Assembly (NCBI RefSeq): GCF_038502225.1
Contig: NC_091311.1
Coordinates: 36,488,084-36,552,083, forward strand
Source of the DNA: Cherax quadricarinatus
Taxonomy: Eukaryota; Arthropoda; Malacostraca; Decapoda; Parastacidae
Reading direction: 5' to 3'
Length of the DNA: 64,000 nt
Shown piece by piece: positions 12,955 to 28,251 of this stretch. Each line of letters begins with the position of its first letter. Position 1 is the stretch's first letter. The notes below the pieces were generated by a model that was given only the letters and a program-made list of their open reading frames with translations, searched no databases and was not told where the DNA came from. The position numbers and the translations under genes were made by a program.

Positions 12955-14600
12955 CAAACAGAACAAATCCTCTAAAAGTCGACATAATCACTGATAATAT
13001 TACTGATCATTGCCCATCTTCCTGTTAACCAACATATCCAAACAACCTGTGGACACGTACAATATTTCTTTCAGGTTTCATCACGATCTATCAGTGAATG
13101 ATTTTATCACGTCAATATGCACCATTGATTGACTGAGAGAATTCAACACTAATAATGATATTCACTCAAGTGTTCCAGCTTTCTTTCACAAAATTCGTTC
13201 TCTCTTTGATAAAAATTGTCCCTTATAACCCAAACAAGGTGCAATAAAAATCTACTAGGAAAAAATACAAAGTCTTAATTCCCATGGAACTAGCAAAAAA
13301 GTGTTCATCACACTTTTCATGCGTATAAACAATCTACGCAATAGTATTACGCAAACAGAACTAAAGGGCGATATAAAAAAGACCTGAAAAACATTTTCAC
13401 AATTTCCAGGCTGGCGCAAAATTGCCAGGATCAAAGAAATGGTACTGACCAGACCAACCGAACCTGCCATCCATACTGCTGATAAGAGTTAATAAATTTA
13501 ATGACTACTTCTTAACCATAGAGACTAACCTTGTCAGCGAAATCTCAAACTCCATTGCTCAGGTTAGTGATTACCTTACTGACAGCTGCCAAAGTTCCCT
13601 CTGTCTGTCTCCCACAACTCACACAAAGCCGAACTTCAATAACAGAAGCACTATTATGGAAGAGCTGCTCATGTTTTATCATTTATCATTGCAACTTTGC
13701 TTAATAAATCTCTTGAAACCCACCTTCCCAAATATACTTAAACTTGAGAGAGTTTTCCCAATCCTTAAAGATGGAGACAGCTGAAAAAGTAATATATAAA
13801 TATTAATATAAAAAATAAAATATAAATGAATCTGAAGCCAATATGGTTTCAGAGGCCAATATGGCTTCAGGTTGGGGAGAGGTACTAATAACGCTCTCTA
13901 GGCTCTCTCTATTCAACTCTAGAAAATGAAGAATACCCAGTGAGCCACTTTATTGATCTAAGAAAAGCATTTGACACTGTTGACTACAAATCTTGCTGCT
14001 GAAACTAGAACATTATATAATCGGAGATTATGCTCTTAATTTTCCTGAAGTCCCGCCTAAAAGACAGGCGGCAGCAAGTACCTACCACACTACCTCATAT
14101 ACCCAAACTATCAACATAGGGGTGCCACAGGGTCGAGTCTTTGAGCCGGTATTATTTCTCAATTATATAAATGTCCTACCAATTGCCTCCCAGTCCTGTC
14201 TGCAGATGATGCAACATTTCTATCATCTAATACTGACCCAGACGTCCTCAACTATACAGTTAACGACGAGCTTGTCAAGATTTTTACCTTCATGACACAA
14301 TATTGACACGACTTTCTACATGTTTGAGATTAAAGCTTAAAATACTCAGATCAGCGTAAAAATAAATAACCCTTATACAGTTAGGCAAGACGAGGGAAAA
14401 TTCTTTGGTATGCACCTTGGCTGCAACCTGAAATTCAACACTCACATCCAACACACATCCAAGAAAATTTCCAGAATTGTGGACATTCTGTCAAAAAATT
14501 CCCAACTAACATTACTCAGTCTTCACTAATCTGTCTCTACCTGACGTATTGTAACTTGCTTGAGGATCCACAACATCTATCTAAAAGCTAGTATTACCCA
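12955..14600 (+). pseudogene. Highly degraded LINE (endonuclease edge, RT and thumb)
   Basis: Many stops and frameshifts, but the order of motifs is that of a LINE ORF2. There is an endonuclease-like DNITDHCP near 13000, a linker with SLFDKN near 13200, and SLETHLPK then an RVFPI-like stretch near 13700-13760. An RT finger/palm stretch follows near 13930-13990 (EKHLTLL from an F/AFDTV motif), then GVPQGRVFEPVLFLNYIN near 14120-14165 and a catalytic-like SADDATFL near 14200. Finally FFGMHLGCNLKFNTHIQ lies near 14400. It is older than the other LINEs here. The clade cannot be assigned. Confidence 0.7.
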
Positions 14601-14629
14601 TCAGAAATGTGCTTTATGAAAAATTATAA

Positions 14630-14800
14630 GTTAATATGAAGTCAGGTTAGGTAAGATTCGTCAGGGAACACGACTAGTGTTTCCTGACGAGGGTCTTAGT
14701 CATGTGATGACCCGCCACTGGAGATTATGGTCATCTGACTGAACTGACTGAAGCCTTCCGCTGGCTTACCCCTCCTTTCCCTTTAAAATGAATAAACATA
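14630..14800. repeat. Hairpin-containing short repeat
   Basis: At about 14659-14689, CGTCAGGGAACAC and GTGTTTCCTGACG form a 13-bp stem with one mismatch around a 5-nt loop. The surrounding sequence (TCATGTGATGACCCGCCACTGG) is unassigned. Confidence 0.6.
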
Positions 14801-14924
14801 ACCGGGGTCTTTCTGTGAACAATATCAACGATGTTAACTTCTCAAGTACCAGTTATATTATCTAAATTTATAGAAAAATGGTATTATTATAAATAATATT
14901 AATATTATTATTATATCGCAAATA

Positions 14925-17900
14925 CACCGTGTTGATGTCGCATACATCACCACACAGTGTTGATGACACATACATCACCACACAGTGTTGATGTCGCATA
15001 CATCACCACACAGTGTTGATGACACATACATCACCACACAGTGTTGATGTCGCATACATCACCACACAGTGTTGATGTCGCATACATCACCACACAGTGT
15101 TGATGTCGCATACATCACCACACAGTGTTGATGACACATGCATCACCACACAGTGTTGATGTCGCATACATCACCACACCGTGTTGATGTCGCATACATC
15201 ACCACACAGTGTTGATGACACATGCATCACCACACAGTGTTGATGTCGCATACATCACCACACAGTGTTGATGTCGCATACATCACCTCACAGTATTAAT
15301 GTCGCATACATCACCACACAGTGTTGATGTCGCATACATCACACAGTGTTAATGTCGTATATATCACCAGACAGTGTTAACGACACATACATCACCACAC
15401 AGTGTTAACGACACATACATCACCACACAGTGTTAACGACACATACATCACCAGACAGTGTTAACGACACATACATCACCACACAGTGTTAACGACACAT
15501 ACATCACCACAGTGTTAACGAGACATACATCACCACACAGTGTTAATGTCGCATACATCACTACACAGTGTTAACGACACATACATCACCACACAGTGTT
15601 AACGACACATACATCACCACACAGTGTTAACGACACATACATCACCACACAGTGTTAACGACACATACATCACCACACAGTGTTAACGACACATACATCA
15701 CCTCACAGTGTTAACGACACATACATCACCACACAGTGTTAACGACACATACATCACCTCACAGTGTTAACGACACATACATCACCACAGTGTTAACGAC
15801 ACATACATCACCACACAGTGTTAACGACACATACATCACCACACAGTGTTAACGACACATACATCACCACACAGTGTTAACGACACATACATCACCACAC
15901 AGCGTTAACGACACATACATCACCACACAGTGTTAACGACACATACATCACCACACAGCGTTAACGACACATACATCACCACACAGTGTTAACGACACAT
16001 ACATCACCACACAGTGTTAACGACACATACATCACCACACAGTGTTAACGACACATACATCACCACACAGCGTTAACGACACATACATCACCACACAGTG
16101 TTAACGACACATACATCACCACACAGTGTTAACGACACATACATCACCACACAGTGTTAACGACACATACATCACCACACAGTGTTAACGACACATACAT
16201 CACCACACAGTGTTAACGACACATACATCACCACAGTGTTAACGACACATACATCACCACACAGTGTTAACGACACATACATCACCACAGTGTTAACGAC
16301 ACATACATCACCACACAGTGTTAACGACACATACATCACCACACAGTGTTAACGACACATACATCACCACACAGTGTTAACGACACATACATCACCACAC
16401 AGTGTTAACGACCCATACATCACCACACAGTGTTAACGACACATACATCACCACAGTGTTAACGACACATACATCACCACACAGTGTTAACGACACATAC
16501 ATCACCACACAGTGTTAACGACACATACATCACCACACAGTGTTAACGACACATACATCACCACACAGTGTTAACGACACATACATCACCACACAGTGTT
16601 AACGACACATACATCACCACAGTGTTAACGACACATACATCACCACACAGTGTTAACGACACATACATCACCACACAGTGTTTACGACACATACATCACC
16701 ACACAGTGTTAACGACACATACATCACCACACAGTGTTAACGACACATACATCACCACACAGTGTTAACGAGACATACATCACCACACAGTGTTAACGAC
16801 ACATACATCACCACACAGTGTTAACGACACATACATCACCACACAGTGTTAACGACACATACATCACCACACAGTGTTAACGACACATGCATCACCTCAC
16901 AGTGTTAACGACACATCACCACAGTGTTAACGACACATACATCACCACACAGTGTTAACGACACATACATCACCACAGTGTTAACGACACATACATCACC
17001 ACACAGTGTTAACGACACATACATCACCACACAGTGTTAACGACACATACATCACCACACAGTGTTAACGACACATACATCACCACACAGTGTTAACGAC
17101 ACATACATCACCACACAGTGTTAACGACACATACATCACCACAGTGTTAACGACACATACATCACCACACAGTGTTAACGACACATACATCACCACACAG
17201 TGTTAACGACACATACATCACCACACAGTGTTAACGACACATACATCACCACACAGTGTTAACGACACATACATCACCACACAGTGTTAACGACACATAC
17301 ATCACCACACAGTGTTAACGACACATACATCACCACACAGTGTTAACGACACATACATCACCACACAGTGTTTACGACACATACATCACCACACAGTGTT
17401 TACGACACATACATCACCACACAGTGTTAACGACACATACATCACCACACAGTGTTAACGACACATACATCACCACACAGTGTTAACGACACATACATCA
17501 CCACACAGTGTTAACGACACATACATCACCACACTGTGTTAACGACACATACATCACCACACTGTGTTAACGACACATACATCACCACACAGTGTTAACG
17601 ACACATACATCACCACACAGTGTTAACGACACATACATCACCACACTGTGTTAACGACACATACATCACCACACTGTGTTAACGACACATACATCACCAC
17701 ACAGTGTTAACGACACATACATCACCACACAGTGTTAACGACACATACATCACCACACAGTGTTAACGACACATACATCACCACACAGTGTTAACGACAC
17801 ATACATCACCACACAGTGTTAACGACACATACATCACCACACAGTGTTAACGACACATACATCACCACACAGTGTTTACGACACATACATCACCACAGTG

Positions 17901-18488
17901 TTAACGACACATACATCACCACACAGTGTTAACGACACATGCATCACCTCACAATGTTAATGTCGCATACATCACACAGTGTTAATGTCGTATATATCAC
18001 CACACAGTGTTAACGACACATACATCACCACACAGTGTTAACGACACATACATCACCACACAGTGTTAACGACACATACATCACCACTCAGTGTTAACGA
18101 CACATACATCACCACACAGTGTTAACGACACATACATCACCACACAGTGTTAACGACACATACATCACCACACAGTGTTTACGACACATACATCACCACA
18201 CAGTGTTAACGACACATACATCACCACACAGCGTTAACGACACATACATCACCACACAGTGTTAACGACACATACATCACCACACAGTGTTAACGACACA
18301 TACATCACCACACAGCGTTAACGACACATACATCACCACACAGTGTTAACGACACATACATCACCACACAGTGTTAACGACACATACATCACCACAGTGT
18401 TAACGACACATACATCACCACACAGTGTTAACGACACATACATCACCACACAGTGTTAACGACACATACATCACCACACAGCGTTAAT
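14925..18488. repeat. 28-bp satellite array, about 127 copies
   Basis: The unit contains GTGTTAACGACACATACATC followed by ACCACACA. The first 15 or so copies (14925-15350) are a sub-family with GTTGATGTCGCAT or GTTGATGACACAT; most of the rest carry GTTAACGACACAT. Shortened 24-bp units (ACCACAGTG) recur. The variants ACACTGTG occur in a 2-2-2 pattern near 17520-17690, giving a local four-unit (112-bp) order. A rare pair of units (CATCACACAGTG then TCGTATATATCACC) occurs twice, at about 15330-15370 and 17960-18005. Confidence 0.97.
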
Positions 18489-18923
18489 AACATGTATCAC
18501 AGGTTTCTTGTACGTAATATTTTTGTCCATGGAGTACAAGGGATCGAACCTGCAGCAAGAAAGAACAAGACCGTCACTCTAACTTCACGCTTCCCGGTTC
18601 GACCCCCCTCTCCATCACAAAATCTATGAAAAAAAAAATGACGACTGTTTATTAGAGCTTTCCGAAATATATTTGCATATATTTATAGACAGCTTAAATT
18701 AGCTTGCAGGAAAACAAAAATAGGATATTTTTTGAGCAATTTGGTAGGATATTCCGTCATTAAAGTCAAGAATTTAATTATATCAGGTAATTAAAACGAG
18801 TAATTAAGGGTCATAAACTATAATATTCAGGAGCTGGTGACAAAAATGTCATCAATAATGTTCTTGTTATTAATGAGGAGAATTTACTTAATTGCTGTTT
18901 GTAGTTTAGTTCAGATTATGTCT

Positions 18924-18981
<58 letters not shown>

Positions 18982-19015
18982 CGAAGAATTTTTAACATGA
19001 CGAAACGGATACTTA
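18489..19015. other. Unassigned DNA with (GA)n and two tRNA B-box-like motifs
   Basis: (GA)n occupies about 18931-18979. Near 18540-18607 there are two RNA polymerase III B-box-like sequences, GGTTCGATCCC on the minus strand and GGTTCGACCCC on the plus strand. No matching A box or cloverleaf is evident, so no tRNA is called. Confidence 0.5.
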
Positions 19016-19019
19016 AGAA

Positions 19020-19280
19020 CATGAGAGGAAGAATCTTAAGAAAACGAGGAAGATGTTAAGATGTCTAAGAAGGTGTTAAGAAAACGAGGAAGATGTTAAG
19101 ATGTCTAAGAAGGTGTTAAGAAGACGAGGAAGATGTTAAGATGTCTAAGAAGGTGTTAAGAAGACGAGGAATATCTAAAGATGTCTAAGAAGGTGTTAAG
19201 AAGACAAGGAAGGTGTTGAGAGGACGATGAAGACGTTGAGAGATGTTGAGAGGACGAGGAAAATATTAAGAGGAAGGAAG
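19020..19280. repeat. 40-bp tandem repeat, about 5 decaying copies
   Basis: The unit contains GAAGATGTTAAGATGTCTAA and GAAGGTGTTAAGA, then AACGAG. Copies from 19060 to 19200 are close to identical; the right-hand ones degrade into GAAGGAAGG. Confidence 0.9.
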
Positions 19281-19529
19281 GAAGGAAGGAGGAAGAGGAG
19301 GCAGGTGATTGGAGCGCCACGCTCAGAGTAACACTAGTTACGTGAGAGTAATGATCGCTTAATGACCTGTCTTACCCTAATTAGGTCATTTAGAGTGCCA
19401 TAGTTGTAATGGCACTGATGGTACCTGCTGATTTAGTGCCATATTTGATAATATTAAAAAATATATGTAATTAATTACCAGGAGTAATTATACCAGTGAA
19501 TATTAACCACACAAATGACCGTGTTATTA

Positions 19530-19532
<3 letters not shown>

Positions 19533-19614
<82 letters not shown>

Positions 19615-19616
19615 TT
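19533..19616. repeat. (ATT)n and (AGT)n trinucleotide run
   Basis: ATT units pass abruptly into AGT units at about 19571. Confidence 0.95.
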
Positions 19617-19656
19617 AATGAAGACGCTATGTTTCTCATGTACAATACTCGAGAGG

Positions 19657-19832
<176 letters not shown>

Positions 19833-20045
19833 AGGTACCACCTCTAGAACTGTCCTAGGGACCCTCATCCTCAGAGAAAAGAATAAACTTGCTTCAGGGA
19901 AAACTTAAGATTTTCCCTGAAGCTGTTTGAGAATTTTCTCCTACCACCCCCTATATTTCAAGTATGTTTTATTTAAAGACAAAATACATTGGCCAAACAT
20001 TCACAAAAATACAACAGAAAGTAAAACAACATAGGTAACTCAGAG

Positions 20046-21069
20046 CTACATCTCGAATACTTCGTCCAGCTCCACTGCGGTGGGCCGCGTGCCCAGAATG
20101 CTGCAGGCATTTCCTCTCTGGATCGCAACACTGAGTCTCTGAAAGAGAAAGCTGGTCGCCCTGTGGTCCTTGGTTTCTATGATGAGCTTTTCACCCAGCT
20201 CTTTGAGGAACTTTAGAGCACACTTGCCCCATGCTCCAAGGGTCTCCGACCCTATTGGAATGAAGTTATAGCAAGGGGGAAGGTCTTCATATTTTCGGAT
20301 CTTTTGGGTCTCCCTGTGGCTGGCAGCTCCACCCCCTTCCACTACGGAGTATGGCAAGTAGGTGTCTGCCAATGTGGCAGCACAGGTGTAGTCCCAGGCA
20401 ATCTGCTTTCCAACCTTCCAGGGTAGCATAGTGGCTCCATCAGGACTCTTTTGACTTCCATCAGACCTCTGTACTTGGGGTTCCCGTTGAGCTGGGCAAC
20501 GGGCTGTGGCGAGGCTTCTCTTTATGATGTCATTGACCTCCTCATGTCTGGCATACTTCCCTTCTGCTGTGTGACACACGAGACCATGAAGTCCGAATTG
20601 ATCAGCTGTCGCCTTGCCGCAAATACACCTATGTTCGGTGAGGATAGGGGCGGCTAGGCGAAGAGCAACACCAATCCGAATGGCCTGTGGGTCGAGACGG
20701 GTGCCCAGGAAGGAATTGGGAACAGCTAACAGGAAATCTCCTGAGTGTGGTGCCTTCACTGCCAGGAGACGAGCTTTGTCCTTTCCTGAAGCATTGGAGA
20801 GCATTGTGTTGGCGATTTTTTTCCATGATCGGTTTGTCCCAGTGGGACTGTTTGTGCTGTTTGGGAGGAGCTGGTCTACTGGAGGAGTCTGTAAGGGTGT
20901 CCCACCGAATCGCTGCTTCAGTAAACCTGGGGTCTTGAGCTCCTACCACGTCTCTCAAGCGTTCGGGTACTATCTTCTTGACTAATGCACTGGAAGCCAA
21001 ACACGAAGACAGAAAAGCAGGTAAAGCAACATGCGTTGCTTTGCGCACCTCTATACCTCCCAGTCGCAC
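20046..21069 (-). pseudogene. Family E C-terminal domain: CCHC-like motif and restriction-like endonuclease-like motif
   Basis: Residues from GGIEVRKATHVALPAF (near 21060) lead to a conserved block with LAVPNSFLGTRLDP. A Cys-x-Cys...His-x3-Cys cluster follows (CICGK near 20612-20626, HGLVC near 20574-20588), then PDG, W-x-x-GK and WDYTCAATLAD (about 20390-20450), and the frame ends at 20046. In R2-type elements a CCHC motif followed by PD and a later D forms the endonuclease that nicks the target; that role is inferred here from order and residues. A run of seven T at 20816-20822 (A7 on the coding strand) is where the frame changes. The N-terminal piece (21069-20820) and the C-terminal piece (20804-20046) are thus in different frames. 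The domain is common in uncharacterised proteins of invertebrate genomes as I recall; the nuclease function is inferred. Confidence 0.6.
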
Positions 21070-21137
21070 TGGGAGGGTTGCCTGATCCCATTGCTCATCC
21101 TCTAGTGACAGGTTCAGTGCCTTCTTAAAAGTTTATC

Positions 21138-21860
21138 TCAGGTGTGCGTCATATTCATCGAGTGTTGGGTTACAAAAGAGGGTGCACACCTCAAGAAGTA
21201 AGTGAGTCTTGGCATAGTAAGACACCTTGTGAGGAGATACAGAGCATCATGGGCATCAAGATCGCTTATTCTCTCCTCCATTCTCATCAGGTCACTCAAT
21301 TTGTCCCTGAGGACAGTGTCGATGGCCTGGTGACCCAGCGGTGCCCCCAAGAGGGTACTGTTGGACGGAGTGGTAGTTGAGACTTCCGAGAGGATTCTTC
21401 GCACAGCATTGATTATTTCCTGGTTCGCTGTGATGATTTCACACTTGGAGGGATTGAGGATGAGTCCCAAGTCTTCTCCCTGTGTTTTCACCAGTTGTAG
21501 GTCCCCCACCAGGGACTCTTCAGTACCTGCCAGAGTGCCGTCATCCAGGTACCAGATATTGAGCTCACTGCGTAGGCTGGAAATTAGTTCTCTTACTGCC
21601 AAGCAGAAGAAAAGTGGAGCGAGTGTGTCACCCAGCTGAACACCCTCTGATGATTGAATTTCATGTTCTCCAAACAAAAGAATTGAGGGTTTGCTGTAGC
21701 CGGCTAAAATGAAGGGAAAAAGACGGGGGAACCGATCCCGAACAGCTGGCAAAACAGCATCTCTCTTCACCATATTAAAGGCATTTCTAAAATCAAGTTT
21801 GACTATGGCCATGTCTTCTGGTAGGTCCCTGATGTAGGCCCTTGCGGAATGAGCTGCAGC
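21138..21860 (-). pseudogene. Family E reverse transcriptase palm and thumb
   Basis: Minus-strand RT core: first catalytic Asp in KLDFRNAFNM (near 21790-21805), GVQLGDTLAPLFFCLAV (near 21605-21640) and catalytic YLDD (near 21540-21551), then LGLILNPSKCEI and a thumb-like helix region. Copy 1 has QQGDPLAP where this copy has QLGDTLAP, two substitutions in a normally conserved palm loop. The frame ends at 21138 after LRCAPSF because of an indel near 21165, followed by an in-frame stop just downstream in the restored direction. The catalytic Asp pair is intact, but this gene piece is cut off from both neighbours by frameshifts. Confidence 0.85.
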
Positions 21861-21861
21861 T

Positions 21862-23368
<1,507 letters not shown>

Positions 23369-23439
<71 letters not shown>
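23369..23439. repeat. (TC)n microsatellite
   Basis: CT run of about 70 bp immediately 3' (in element sense) of the LINE-B fragment that follows. Confidence 0.98.
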
Positions 23440-23441
<2 letters not shown>

Positions 23442-23444
<3 letters not shown>

Positions 23445-23941
23445 TTTTTTACACAGGGTTTGACAAGATTAAGGATTCCTGACTTTATTGGCAAGCTAAG
23501 AGCTGTTACCTACATCAGCTCATTTGAAAGCATTTTTATTGTTATGAGACATACAAGTAGGGAACAGGATGAAGTTGGAACCATCTGTGGGCCAGCATTT
23601 TCGTTTGATCAACTGACTTTATCTCGTTGACATCATTATGCTGTACGAATGTGTTCCATACTCGAGTCATCCTGGGTATGTATGATCTCAGATGGAGTGA
23701 TGTTCTGGAGAAGGGTACAGCCAGAGTGAAGTTGCTGCTTTCTGCCCATCTTGTGGCATAAAAGCTTGTTTCACGCTGTCCTCGAAGTGGATCCAAGTGT
23801 GGTACTTTGACAATATTGGCCTTGTACATAACAGTAAGGCCACCCACATCCCTCCTGTGTTGAAGGCTCTGCTGAAATGACAGATCTATCCAGGATGGGT
23901 CCAGGCGAGAGATTAGACGTCTTGCTCTGTTCTCTACTCTG
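23442..23941 (-). mobile_element. LINE-B 3' fragment, 5'-truncated, between (TC)n runs
   Basis: Near-identical to 26411-26890 of the longer LINE-B copy. On the minus strand it carries the last part of ORF2 (frame from 23847 to 23542, ending PVPYLYVS then stop), a 3' UTR and an A-tail (T-run 23442-23450). The 5' truncation falls at CTCTGTC, where the element sequence itself runs into the microsatellite, suggesting microhomology at the junction. Confidence 0.9.
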
Positions 23942-24158
<217 letters not shown>

Positions 24159-24284
24159 AATATATATATTTACACATCTATGCCCATTAACATAAATTTT
24201 GACGAAAAAATGAAAGTTTTAATGAAAGTGTCAGAAAATATAAGAAAACGTTCTCACACGTAATTACAAATTGTTGATGCCAGA

Positions 24285-25285
24285 TACAGTGTGGTTGTGG
24301 GTGTGTGGTTGTGGGTGTGTAGTTGTGGTTGTGTGGTTGTGGGTGTGTGGTTGTGGGTGTGTGGTTGTGGGTGTGTGGTTGTGGGTGTCTGGTTGTGGGT
24401 GAGTGGTTTTGGGTGTCTGGTTGTGGGTGAGTGGTTGTGGGTGAGTGGTTGTGGGGGAGTGGTTGTGGGTGTGTGGTTGTGGGTGTGTGGTTGTGGGTGA
24501 GTGGTTGTGGGTGAGTGGTTGTGGGTGAGTGGTTGTGGGTGTGTGGTTGTGGGTGTCTGGTTGTGGGTGAGTGGTTGTGGGGGAGTGGTTGTGGGTGTTT
24601 TTGTTGTTGGTGTCTGGTTGTGGGTGAGTGATTTTGGGTGTGTGGTTGTGGTTGTGTGGTTGTGGGTGTCTGGTTGTGAGTGAGTGATTGTGGGGGAGTG
24701 GTTGTGGGCGTGTGGTTGTGGGTGTCTGGTTGTGGGTGAGTGGATGTGGGGGAGAGGTTATGGATGTGTGGTTGTGGGTGTCTGGTTGTGGGTGTGTGGT
24801 TGTGGGGGAGTGGTTGTGGGGGGGGTGGTTGTGGTTGTGTGGTTGTGGGTGTTTGGTTGTGGGTGAGTGGTTGTGGGTGAGTGGTTGTGGGTGTGTGGTT
24901 GTGGGTGTGTGGTTGTGGGTGTGTGGTTGTGGGTGTGTAGTTGTGGGGAAGTGGTTGTGGGGGAGTGGTTGTGGTTGTGTGGTTGTGGGAGTGTGGTTGT
25001 GGGCGAGTGGTTATGGGTGAGTGGTTGTGGGGGAGTGGTTGTGGGTGTGTGGTTGTGGGTGTGTGGTTGTGGGTGTGTGGTTGTGGGTGTGTGGTTGTGG
25101 GTGTGTGGATGTGGGGAGTGGTTGTGGGTGTGTGGTTGTGGGCGTCTGGTTGTGGGTGTCTGGTTGTGGGTGAGTGGTTGTGGGGGAGTGGTTGTGGGGG
25201 AGTGGTTGTGGGTGCGTGGTTGTGGGTGTGTGGTTGTGGGTGTGTGGTTGTGGGTGAGTGGTTGTGGGTGAGTGTTGTGGGAGTG
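24285..25285. repeat. 14-bp minisatellite, about 70 copies
   Basis: The unit is GTGGTTGTGGGTGT, with GTGAGT, GTCT and GGGAGT variants. All frames are open on both strands (Gly/Val/Trp/Cys on plus, Thr/His/Pro/Asn on minus), which generates a spurious 395-residue frame on the minus strand. Confidence 0.96.
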
Positions 25286-25394
25286 AAGGAGGGAATGGGT
25301 GGGTGGCAATATGAAGATATTAAGAATTGAGAGGGAATCGGTAAGTGAGAGGGAAGGAGAGACCGGAAACACAAGACGAATTCTTGTGTTATGG

Positions 25395-25855
25395 AATGAT
25401 TGTGTTAAATGATCCACACGGACGGTGGATCAAGCCTTCACTATTTGTACTAAATGATCCTCACGGACGGTGGATCAAGCCTTCACCACTTGTACTAAAT
25501 GATCCTCGCGGACGGTGGATCAATCCTTCACCACTTGTACAAAAAGATCCACACGCACGGTGGATCAAGCCTTCACCACTTGTACTAAATGATCCACACG
25601 GACGGTGGATCAATCCTTCACCACTTGTACTAAATGATCCAGATGGACGGTGGATCAATCCTTCACCACTTGTACTAAATGATCCACACGGACGGTGGAT
25701 CAATCCTTCACCACTTGTACTAAATGATCCACACGGACTGTGGATCAAGCCTTCACCACTTGTACTAAATGATCCAGACGGACGGTGGATCAATCCTTCA
25801 CCACTTGTACTAAATGATCCACACGGACGGTGGATCAAGCCCTCACGAAACGCAC
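25395..25855. repeat. 45-bp tandem repeat, 10 copies, hairpin in each unit
   Basis: Unit starts (GATCC) fall exactly 45 bp apart at 25411, 25456, 25501, 25546, 25591, 25636, 25681, 25726, 25771 and 25816. Most units contain GATCCAC and GTGGATC separated by ACGGACG, a 7-bp stem hairpin, with GATCCTC, GATCCAG and GATGG variants. Forty-five is 15 codons, so a frame (LVLNDPHGRWIKPSP) stays open through every unit, but nothing marks it as a gene. Confidence 0.93.

Positions 25856-27965
<2,110 letters not shown>

Positions 27966-28057
<92 letters not shown>
27966..28057. repeat. (TC)n microsatellite
   Basis: CT run of about 90 bp at the truncated 5' end of LINE-B. Confidence 0.98.
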
Positions 28058-28060
<3 letters not shown>

Positions 28061-28251
28061 TATCCCCTTAATTTTTTTTTAGCTCTGCGTTTCCTTTTCC
28101 AAAATTTAGTAAAATAATTAAGAATAATTTTCAATCATTCGGTCATTCATTAAGAATGATTTTCATGAAACAATTCAGTTTTCCACAGGTTTAATGAAGG
28201 ATATTCTGCGCCCCAGCCTCAAAAATTTGCTAACACTTCTGTTCGCTTTCT

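Noticed and set aside
14925..18488. Regular direct repeats that could suggest a CRISPR array
   Set aside because: Units are contiguous with no unique spacers, the surrounding DNA is eukaryotic, and no cas-like gene is present. The same applies to the other 20-45-bp arrays.
18540..18607. Possible tRNA genes (two B-box-like motifs)
   Set aside because: No A box at proper spacing and no cloverleaf pairing could be found by eye.
24187..25374. A 395-residue Thr/His/Pro/Asn frame on the minus strand
   Set aside because: Translation of the 14-bp GTGGTTGTGGGTGT array; the plus strand is equally open.
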